From Linepithema humile (taxonomy: Eukaryota; Arthropoda; Insecta; Hymenoptera; Formicidae): a stretch of DNA of 64,000 nt. The notes under the pieces were generated by a model. It saw only the letters and a list, made by a program, of their open reading frames with translations, made no database searches and was not told the origin of the DNA. Numbering within the stretch: the first letter of the stretch is position 1; the number at the start of each line of letters is the position of its first letter. Positions 51,718-63,000 of this stretch are shown piece after piece. The position numbers and the translations under genes were made by a program. The stretch covers positions 9,114,001 through 9,178,000 of the forward strand of contig NC_090133.1 of NCBI RefSeq assembly GCF_040581485.1, read 5' to 3'.

Positions 51718-52560
51718 GATTAATTATCCTAAAAGAATAATTTACTTAAAACTTCTATCATATAAAAATAACATTGCAATATTAAAACATAAGGAACATA
51801 TGTTCTCAAAATAGAAATCAGTAGTTTAAAAGTGATTCCTTATTAAAAAAAGCATAAAAGTGCCAGTAAACATAGAATCCAAAATATATTATTTCAAATT
51901 TGCGGCATTGATTTGCACTGAAAATTTATATTTTAGAGCCATGTAACTTTAAAACACATTTGACCTATTTTTAATCTCGTGTTTACTGGGACTTTATGCC
52001 TTGAAATCAGAAGTCACCTGCTTAAGACAATGACTTCTATATTCTGTTATATTAAACAAATAAATGCGAACAAAGAGTTATCAATAAACGATAGAAATAA
52101 TCAATAGACAATGTTTTTCGAATCTCAAGGCAGAACTGAAGATTGAAGCATGTAAAGTAATTTCAGAATCACAAGCATCTTCCCTTCAGCTGTGAAGTGC
52201 AATGTCCTTATGTGCAGTTTGTTCGCCGGAGAAATCATAATTAAAAGACATTTATCAATCAGGAAGGATCGTTACGGTAGGCAGAACCGAAAGCGATGCC
52301 TCATCAGTTTCAACATCCGAAGAACGGTTTCTCGAATCGAGCTTACCTAGCAAGACAATGACATGGAAGTCGACAAGTTTTTCTGCACGGCCGGCGTGTC
52401 GGGCGCACTGAATTGCGACGTTATAACGTTCGTTGAAACAAGACACATGCACGAATCTAAGTGTGCCGCCGGATCGAGCACTTTGACGATCCTCCAGCGG
52501 CCATTTAAGTCTGTTGCATCGAATTTTCAAATGTATATGCCCCTTGTAACTGTCAAGACG
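51718..52560 (-). other. msps 5' UTR with a probable non-coding first exon
   Basis: On the minus strand an acceptor (attcttttag) lies at 51,729-51,730, ten bases before the msps ATG. A strong donor (TTGCTAG|gtaagc) ends a candidate non-coding exon at 52,347, whose 5' limit is probably near 52,560. The ~620-base intron between is AT-rich. Boundaries are inferred from splice signals only. Confidence 0.5.
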
Positions 52561-53008
52561 GAACGCACAACAAAAAGATGACTACATTTCAGTTCGATGA
52601 TGATAGTTCGGCGATTACGCCGACAGATGGCGCTAAACGCCCAGATATTGGTTGCGTTCGGTGGAATGCGCTGCGCAACAGAGAGAGATAAAACGAAGCT
52701 AGTGTCCTCTTCGTCATCCCGCGCTCTGAGCGGCAACCTGAATACGTCCAATGGGTTTCAAATCTAATACATATTACGTTCATTGGTTAAACTTGTTTCA
52801 GTGACTGTACGTGGACAATTTAGTATTCGATTAATACAGGTAGGGGCAGTATTTCACAGTATACGTTGTGCTTTCATCTGATGTGTCTGCTTGATGTCGG
52901 ACGTCGATCGTTTCCAGAGATCGTAAAGTGAAAAGGTTATCGCAATGCGTCGTCGGCTTACGAAATACAAACTCAGCAGACAATAAATCGCTATCTGAAC
53001 ACATCGCT
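52560..53008. promoter_or_regulatory. Shared divergent promoter region of msps and TTLL5
   Basis: The two genes are transcribed away from this region. On the plus strand a donor (ATCGCT|gtaagtatc) at 53,009 would splice a TTLL5 5' UTR exon to the acceptor (tctctttcag) at 54,079-54,080. On the minus strand the msps 5' exon begins near 52,560. The interval carries ACAGATGGCGCTA at ~52,623-52,635, a close match to the insect CTCF core AGATGGCGC. Transcription starts are not visible directly. Confidence 0.45.
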
Positions 53009-53817
53009 GTAAGTATCTCAATCGTTCGCCGAATATTTAATATTTTTGACAGACACGTTACGCGACGATACGCTCAGCCGTCTGTCAGTGTGACAAAACA
53101 CCTTGTTTCCCGATTTGGTAACGTTGCTAACGAATACAGCTTGAGCGAACAATTCACGAGAATAGTGGATTAAAATAGTCTTCTATGGATTTCAATTATT
53201 ATTTCGTGAGAAAATAAATGGACAAATCGCCTAATTTATTCATATAATTTTATAATTATTAAGTTATTAAGAAATTTCCAGCGTTACTTGCTTTCGTGTC
53301 GTGCATTTGTCCTTCGCTGGTTCAAATTTAGTTCGACGTTTACACGCGAGCGATATTATTGTAGATAACGCGTTTGCTACAATTGCTTTTTCTTCAGGCT
53401 TACTTTAGTTTGCATTCACGCAATATATCTAAACCTTGCAAATTACGATCGCCGTCCGCTATTATTTTAAAAATTTATGTGTAATAACTGTGGGTTTACT
53501 TATTTATATTTTTAACGTATTTCCAATTTATATGCATGTTTCATGCATATACAAGGTATATTTTTTAATAATTGTAAAATTTAGAAAAAAATAATAGTAT
53601 TTAAAACAAAATAGTAGTGATTAGTTAATTTAAATATAGTCTTAATTTACTAAGTGATACAAAAAAAGAAAATTGTTACCATTGTTTGATACATGCATGG
53701 TGTAATTAAATTTGAAATCAGAAAGCGTAAAAATTAAGATTGCTATCTTGCACAAAAATGTATTCAAGTTAAAGAGAAATCTTTTGAATTGTTTTAATTT
53801 CTAATGTTCAATTACTT

Positions 53818-53870
<53 letters not shown>

Positions 53871-54087
53871 ACTTTATAGATTATTATATATAATAATTTA
53901 TTTTACACAATATATACAATTTATGTGTGTACATGTATATTTTTTTGCTATGTTTTTGCTTCAAGTAGCACCATTTTCAAATCAAAGGTGAACTGTGAGA
54001 TTATATACAGAGTTAAAAAAAATTTATCTAGCTTTTTTTAAGATTCTAGCAGATTTTAAATTGTCTTTCTTCTCTTTCAGATGAACC
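53009..54087 (+). other. Probable TTLL5 5' UTR intron
   Basis: AT-rich stretch from the donor at 53,009 to the acceptor at 54,080. It contains an (AT)n microsatellite at 53,821-53,867. Seven bases before the chosen start an out-of-frame ATG (54,081) opens a ~40-codon frame ending at a TGA near 54,199 that overlaps the main frame. Confidence 0.45.
53821..53867. repeat. (AT)n microsatellite
   Basis: Some 23 consecutive AT units, directly visible, in the TTLL5 5' UTR intron. Confidence 0.95.
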
Positions 54088-57000
54088 ATGATGTCCCAAA
54101 GAAAGAATACCAATGCAGTGGAGAGATTGGAAGGAAAACGTTCGAAAGAACTTATGTCCTCTTCCAGTCTTTCTGGTATGTCACAGTTATCCAACAGCAG
54201 TGAGGAAACATTGGAGGCCTTTGTACACAAACCTCACAAATCTGATAGTTTAGAAAAGTGAGTTATTTACGTATGAGATATGTTTGTCAACTTTCAAATA
54301 ACTGCCAAAGTTTTTTCTTTTTACATTATGAAGAGAGATTTTGCTTTAGGAAATTAGCATACTAGATTATTAGGAAAGTTTTTTTGTAGGTTTTTTTATA
54401 AATGCTGCATCATGTTCTGCATCATAATGTGCATTTCTCTTTTGGATTATGTACGTTTTGCAGTGCGCAAATTAAATCACATGCACACTTCTTTTACCGC
54501 TTCATCAAAAATTTGTCCAAGACTTGCAATTATTTGTAAATTAAATTTTAGAAGTTCAAGTAAATAATAAAACCTACCACAAGTAGTAGTAGTTTAAGTA
54601 AAACCTTGCTTTTCACATATGAATAAATGTGATTTTAATGGAAATTTTAGTCCAGAGTTTGCTGTGAAGATATTTAAGATTGATTATTAAAATATTATCA
54701 AACAAGCAAAAATTAATTATGAATTGGTCAAAGAATGCGTAGATTTTTGCAGATGGAATGGAAATATCGGCAAAATTAAATAGAAAAAAACTTTTTGTAT
54801 ATATTGCGCGTGTTTATAAATCTATATAGTTAATTATTATGTAGATATTATTAATTCTACAATTTAATTGAAATTTTTTATTGATAGAATTGGATAATGT
54901 ATCAAATACATACATAGATACCGCTGATAAAAGTGCGATATTGACAAAAATCATGCTTCGAAATCACGCAGTATGCTTCATGAATGTTTATTTGCAGTAC
55001 AACGAATGCGAGAAATGTACAAAACAACGAATGGCTATTGAGCGGATCAAGTAGAAGCAAAGCACCTGTTTTACGCTTTAAGTAAGTTTTGTACACAATT
55101 AGGAACTATTTATCCTTATTTTCCGAGCCAAAATCTTTTTAAATAATTAAAATATAGGGGATAACAAGCCAACGTCAAATGTTTTTTTTTTTTTTACATA
55201 TATTACAATCTTCAACTCCCTCAGCACAGACGTTTCGATCATAAGATCTTCAATGTGAATATGTAATGACGGAGGTCACAAACTCAGGCTGTGAAACTCA
55301 ATATTATTCAGGATGTTAATGTCTTGACTGACGTTTCGGTTAACATTTGTTCGTTATCAGCCGAAATATTAACATTCTGAATAATATTGAGTTTCATAGC
55401 CTCAGAGTTCGTGACCTCCGTCGCTACATATTGAAGATGATCATCATATCATGATTGAAACGTTTGTGCTGAGTTAAAGAAGATTGTAATATATGCAAAA
55501 AAAAACATTTGGCCCTGGCTTGTTATCTCCTTTCCTATACTTCAATTGTTTTTATACGAGCCTTAATTCTTTTTCAACAATTCTATTTGTCCTTCAGATA
55601 TTCCGCTTTAGCCACGCCGCCAGAAGATCCACCCGCAAAACAGTTACATATGACCTACAAGATCTTTCAAACAGACACTAAGCTTATTAATCTTCTGTTG
55701 CAATCACACGGTTTAGTAGAGGTAAGTTTTCAATATATTATCATTACATATATTGATTATCATACGAAGTCAGGCAACTGGGTTTTGAGGCCGCATTCCT
55801 TTCCGCACGCTCGTCGAATTGACAATTTTGTCACGTCAGTAATGCATTTCTGATATAATGCGACTCGAATTTCAAAATCTGCCACGTTATTAATAAATAA
55901 CAACTGCGCAAAGCGATGGATATCCAATTTGTTTGTAATTATTGCAGACGAAAAGAACAATTGAACGAAAAAGTAGCGCTTTTCCGATCTTCATCGAATC
56001 ATTGAATGCAATTATTCCAAAACCAGTGCGAGCCGGAGCACAAATCCACATTTATATCCGCTCGCGTTAGAGTCGCTTTTAGTATTTTCGCATCTTCGCA
56101 GTTCATGTTCCAATTCGTCAGATTACCAAACCGTTTCAATTGTTTGCAACTGTGGAACGTATTCAGTACAGTGATTGCCGATATCCGACTCGCCTCGTAA
56201 ATGTAGAAACACGTCAAATTCTGCAGACTCTCCACACACTTGTCTAATTTGCAGCCGCTTCTGGATTTGACCGGCGGCTTTAGCAATCGCTCCAAGTGCT
56301 CGTTCGTCAAGTCGAGACAACTGTGAACGTGGAGCGCCGTTAGCTCCGGTGCCAGCGAAAGCACTTTCGTGATCGCCGACGCGTTCACCGCGCGTCCCAG
56401 TTGAATTCTTCTCAAGCGTCTCAGAGGCGGTGGATCGTGTCCGTCGCTCCAAACCACGCTCGGTCCGTCCTCGACGAGCGTGTGCAGGTTGGAGCAGTTG
56501 CTCAAAACCTCCCTCAAATCCACCTGCAAGGAGCCGCTCTCGCTCTGCGCCATCCGAAAGCTGAGCTCGCGCAAATTCCGGCCGTGCGCGCGAAGATAAC
56601 TGTGAAAGCCGTCCAGCCATTCCCGCTCGGCCGGCACGCCGTGCACGCTCAGCGAGGTGATGCGCGAGAAGAGCCGCAGCGCCTCGGGCGAGTGATGCGG
56701 GTCGGAGATGTGCAGCTTCGTCAGCTTCGGGCACGCCCGCGCCAGAAGCTTGAGCCGGGCGGGCGTCGTTCTGCAGCTTCTCGCCTGCGTCAGGCTGAGC
56801 GGCGTGCTCAGGTCGACGAACTCTTCGCTCATCAGCTCCACCACTCGGCCCATGTGGCTGTACTGCGCCAGGGACGCCAACTGCGGGATGTGCATGAGAG
56901 CGAGCAGCACGCCCGCGCTGGTCACGGCGGTGTTCGCGACATTCAGCACGCGCAGCGTGTCGCACAGCGAGTTCCTGCTCTCGCAGTACTCCAGCAGCAC

Positions 57001-60000
57001 GTCCCTCTCTTTGCCCCTGGACTTCGCGTTCTTCGTCTTCCACGTGGCGAGCAGCCTCTTGAGCCGCGACCAGCTCGTGCACTCCTGGGGCGACCGTATT
57101 CTCGATCCGTGTCCCGCGACCTTGTCCCGCAGCTCCACCTGCAGCAGCAGCTGCTTCAGCCCCGCGTCCGTCACCTGTCTCGAGCAGGCGACGTCCAGGA
57201 TCACGAGCCCCGGGCAGGCCCTGCCGACGATCTGCAGCACCAGGTCGCTGGCGATATTCCGAAGCGTCAGACTCGACAGGCTCCTCATGTTCAGCAGCGC
57301 CGAGTGCAGCAGCTTGCAGTCGAGGCGCAGCAGGGCGGAGCGGGCGAGGTCGAGGGACTCGAGCCCGACGCCCTCCGAGGCGAGCAGCTTCAGCAGAAAC
57401 GTCTGATGGCTGCAGCCGTAGTAGCAGCACAGGTGGACCCTCAGCCGCTTGATGTCGCGCGCGAGGAGCAGGGCGAGCAGATACACGGCGGTCGGCGGCG
57501 AGACGAGCGTCGACCCGTCGGCCGACGGGCTGCACAGCATTCTCAGCGTCTCCTCGATAACCTGGGAGCGCAAGTGAGCTGACAGTGCGTTCACGTAGTA
57601 CGGCCTGATCGTGCGCTTCGCCAAGTCCAGCGCCTGAGCCGTGGACGACTGCTGCGAGAGCGTCTGCAGGCGCCGGCACGTCCCGTCGAGCTGCCGGCAC
57701 ACGCGTCCCAAACTAAGACCCTCCAGGGAATCAGGCTGACGGTTGCCGGGCATTTTCTTCTTGTCCGCTGAAACGTTTCCATGAGTTCGTTAGCTGCGAG
57801 CGGATAAATGCTTTGAATGATACAGCGAAAGAGTTTCTGCAAAAATTAGGCGTGCGGTTTTTTTATTCCAAACAATTATTTCCTTCGGCCGATCGCGGGC
57901 TATATTTGGACGACTGCCTGTCCGCGAGTCGCACATACGGTAGTATTCAGCGGATGCTAGATAAAAGATTATGTTACCGTATCCGTTTGCTCGCATAACT
58001 GCGAATTAATGTGCACAAGCGGAATGATAAACGGGAATTTTTTGTCTAATCTCGGTGAAGTATGCGATCGCTGAATTGCTATGCGCAACTCGCGAGCAGG
58101 CGGCTGCAAATGCAATCGGTCAGCTTTAAGTGGCTCGTATTTCGGAAAATCGTGCGACCGTTCATTTGGAAGAAAGAGCGAATACTTGTTATTTGATTTT
58201 TCGAAAACCCGCACTATTTTAATTCGCGAACTCCGAGACACATTCTGGATGGAGTCGTTAGCACGTGCTCGCGAGTGAAACGCACGCGTGCGAACACGCT
58301 ATTTATGGATGAATGCGCTCTCGCGAACTAGAAAGACGAGAGAAATGCTGTATGTCCATACTTCGGAACAAGTGAAACTCCTACGGGTGTCTCCTGAGCG
58401 ATAGCTCGCGCTAGACTGCCGCGGCTCGCTGCTATCAGTCTTCCAATTGCTTTTTAGCGCGTGCGCCACGCATCAACATAACAAGCAAAGAGGAATATCA
58501 TTACCCGACGCTGGCAGTGCGAGAAAGGACTGTTGAGCGTAAAGAATTGATGAATAAAGCTCGATATCTGTGAATAGCAATGTATTGATCTGTTTGGAAA
58601 AATTTTCAATTCTTTTTGTAGCAAAAAAAAACTTGGAACAACGCAATATTGTGGTTGCACGGAATTATTTTTTCGCATAATATAAGATTAGTGTAATATC
58701 GGTGCGCGATTGAGACAGCTGGATTGATTAGTAAATGAGCGATAAAAATATCGCGATATTTATTGACAATAATGAATCTGAAAATTCGATCTCTTGATTC
58801 TACGCGTGCATTAAAGTACTCCATCTGGCCTTCGCGGTTATCCGCTCGTTATCCTTGATCGGCGATGCGATATGTTGCTCACGTTCTGTGATACAAACGC
58901 GCGGATAAAACGAGCAAGTCGTATCAATGACTTCCTTCTAAGCGTTCTATTAGAATTTCAGATTATTGGTTTTACCAATCAGTCATCCATCGCTTAGCGC
59001 GTTTTCACAGGCGACTCGATTTTCGCTTCTTTTTTTATTCAAGTTTCTAAAGCGATGAAGATTAATTTATATCGCTGCGTCCAGGCACATTTCACATTTT
59101 TCTTCAAACTTGAATATATTTATTTTAAAGAATTCCTAGTAGAGTTTTCAACAATTTCAATAAATGATAATAATTTTATTCACCGCAGTAGCGTTTTAAC
59201 CGGATTAGATTTACGAAAAGAAAGCATATCTTAGAACTTTAGTTGATAGATTGATTTTGAATCTTCACGACGGCAATTGATCAAGCGTCACGTGATCTTG
59301 GCGATAATCGCAAAAGCGAAAGTTAGCAACATACTTTTCGACGAATTATGACGAATGACAACTGAGAATGCAGGTGTGGTCGAGTCATCAACATTTGAGG
59401 GTCATCATTGGCATAAAAGGTGCGTTGGAAAGACAACCGGTTGTGACCATCGCTAATGTGGCCAATGGCAATGACGCGTACACCGCACTCGAACAGTTTT
59501 CACTTCCTCCTTTAATTTTCTCATTAATTTCCGCGTGTCTCCGTTGCAGACAGATAAAGTATCGATTGACTCTGATCGTTTTTCTCCCCCCGATCGGCGT
59601 TCCGGCGCTTTATTTTCATAGAAACAAATTAAATTTTGTGCAATAAATTTATTCGATTTATTGAGAAACTTTCTTTGCAAGTTTATCGAGTGCGTACAGT
59701 TGAAAAAAGATTTAAGTGCAAGATCATTAAATTTTTACAATCTCACGAGATATGTATATGATGTATTCAAAAATGTATAAAAAAACATTTCTTATGATGT
59801 ATAAAAATTAGATAAATTTGAATAAGCAGCAGCTGTATAATTAATAGCTACTGCAAATAGCAAATGCGCTACTAATTAGTAGACCTGCGTATTATTCTGA
59901 CAAAAAGTTATCGGAAGGTCAACAAAACCGTCGGTGTATACGGATGTAATTTAAATATTACACACACGTACTGCGACTATGTTTCATGCTTCGTGCATTC

Positions 60001-63000
60001 ATATTAGTGTGTGACACTCATAGAAATATGACAAAATATTACTGATTTAAATGACAATACTAGAAAGAGCTGAAATAAACAAGACGTAAATAAAAACGAA
60101 ACATTTATCTGATAATTTAAAAAAACAATTTTTTTTTTTTTTTTTAATTTTAAGTGACACGATGTTGAAGTATTAAGAAAATATGCACGCGCAATTAATT
60201 TTCTTTCCAAAATTATTTTTTATATCGTGAACATTTATCTGATAATTTAAAAAAAAAACAATTTTTTTCAAAAATTCCAAGTGACACGATGTTGAAATAT
60301 TAAGAAAATATGCACACGCAATTAATTTTCTTTCCAAAATTATTCTTTATATCGTGAACATTTATCTGATAATTTAAAAAAAAAAACAATTTTTTTCAAA
60401 AATTCCAAGTGACACAATGTTGAAGTAATAAGAAAATATGCACGCGCAATTAATTTTGTTTCTAAAATTTTTTATATTGTGAAATAAACAGGACATTTCT
60501 CTGTTATCTTTAAAAATTGTTACGTTCCATGTCTTTGTTTTTAGGTGCCTATGAATGAAACGGACTTTAACATACTGTGGATGGGAAATCATCCAAAGCC
60601 TGATATCTTGCGGAATTTGATGCCTTATCAAAAAGTGAATCATTTTCCTAGGTAAAACCCACATACGTTGTTACAAAACTTTTTAACGATAAGTTAGAAT
60701 TAATAATTTATATATAATTTATAAAAACTCGTGGACGATTTAACGAAGTAAGTTTTCGAAATGCTTAAAACATACACAGGATAAAATATTAATTGAGCAT
60801 CAATTTGCACTTTATTAATCTTACTAATCTATAAAGTAAACAAAAATTTTACTCTATTTCTTGCTTTATTAATAATCTAATTTACTTTGTCCGCGCGAAA
60901 GAATCTCGTGAATATCACATAAGTGAAACAAACAAATCGATAGAATGTAATTCTAAAGCCTAGAATACAGTTCTACTTTATTATTTAAATGAATGTTAAT
61001 TTTTCCTCTGATTCTATTGACAAAATTTCTCAGGTCTTACGAAATCACGCGTAAGGACCGGCTCTACAAAAACATCGAAGCTATGCAGAGGAGTAAAGGC
61101 CTACGCAATCTTGACTTTATACCTCAGACCTTTTTGCTACCCGCGGAAGTTAGAGAGTTGATTTCGGCGCATTTCAGATACAGAGGACCATGGATTGTGA
61201 AGCCTAAAGCCAGCTCACGAGGCCGTGGCATTTACATTGTCAACAACGTGAGATATTTTATCGTATTTACCATTCTTTTCGTAATTCTAAGATCAGTCTC
61301 GATTAATATGATGCATCAGAAAATTTTTGAACCGTGATTAGTGTTAATTAATGTTGATGACTAATGACGGCTGTATGTATAGAGCTCATTAACACGATGC
61401 TTGGCGAGGTCAAATCCTGACAATAAGAAACATTTTCCGGAACATTTTTTGAAGTAGACAAGAATACTCGATAATTTATTAATGATTTAATAATATAATG
61501 ATGTGTTGTAGCTACGTAACGTGATTAATTTTACTAAATTATAGAGATTTAAAAAATTAACATATATATGTTACATTTGCTATTTTCAGGTTTTTGCAAA
61601 GTTGTTGCGATTAATGTGTGTTTTCAATTAATCACGTTGTAATGCGTGTCTCTTATCTTGCGCATTGAACTGTCTAAAGGCCTTAATATTGCACTAGGTT
61701 GGAGCTTTATTGTACTTTTAAAGGAATAAGTGTTATAAATTTCTGTTTATTGCACTCGATGCTTGTGTGTTCGATGTGCGTTCTATTTGGACAAAATTGC
61801 CAAGTTTACTGCAATTTTCTGGAATAACGAGATTTGTTTCTTAACCGGAAGCTAGCATCTAAATGCGCCTATACATAAATCTGGCTTTGACGCTTGGGCT
61901 GCGTTAGTTGAACATGAAATTCAGTAGCTTTGAAACTGATAAACTTGGCTAAGCGCAACGCTATTTTTCACTATCTCCATCCAATTGTTCACTCTATATT
62001 GTTATAGCCTGAGAAGATTCTAACAGACGAATCGGTTATCGTGGCACAATACATAAATAACCCGCTTTTAGTCGACGGACACAAGTGCGATCTGCGCCTC
62101 TACGTGGCCGTAACGAATTACGATCCCCTGCTAATTTATTTATACGAGGAAGGCTTAGTGAGATTCGCAGCTGTTAAATATGACGGCGGGAACCAATATA
62201 TCTGGAATCCTTGCATGCACCTTTGCAACTACAGTATAAACAAATTCCACGTGGATTATGTAAAGTAAGTTATAAACGAGTACAGTTAGTACGTATTAAG
62301 ATTTATTTAAAGAAATCACGAGAGCCGAAACAATTCGCTAAAGGCGCTAATAGCAAAGTTATTAACCAGTTGAGTGGTAATGTATCATATATGTACAAAA
62401 AAAGTGCCAAACGTGGTAATTATATATGTACATTTCTAAATAACTCCACTAATTTTCAACAAATTTGCATAAAACTTGATATCCTAAGGGTTTTTGGGCT
62501 GCTGAATTCGAATCTGTTGTCAAAATTGCAAATTTCAAAATGGCGGATCCAATATGGCGACTGTTAATTGTTAAAAGACTAAAATATTGGAGTTAGGTAA
62601 AATATGTATAAGACCTTATTTGTAGAGCTTTTTATGAGCTTCATTTTTTGTTTGACAACTTTTTCCGTACAATGAATACTTTCTGAAATAATTAACAAAA
62701 ACAGTTTTATTTTTGAACCTTTGAGGGGGGGCTGGGGGGCGGAGGGGGCATTTGCGCCAAAAATCCATTTGGGAATATTATTTACTAGATAAAATAAGTA
62801 TTTAGGCTGAATATAAGCCAAATCGGAGGTGATAGCTTTTCGGAAGTCTATCCCCTTTTTTTGATCCACCTCCACTTTTGACTGGAAAGTCGTAGTAAAC
62901 ATTTTCAAAAATCATTGTTCTTGTCTTGAAACGCCCTTTCAAATGATTTCCACTCGACCCATAGTGCCATTTAACATTTTGCACCCCTATTCTGCCCCCC

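Noticed and set aside
56401..57582. 393-codon plus-strand frame opposite the LRR gene
   Set aside because: Antisense shadow of a GC-rich gene; composition is Arg/Gln/Val/His-biased with no domain.
56123..57700. 525-codon minus-strand frame overlapping the LRR gene in another frame
   Set aside because: Arg/Ala-rich composition without motifs, whereas the 584-codon frame has clear leucine-rich repeats. Only the latter is credible.
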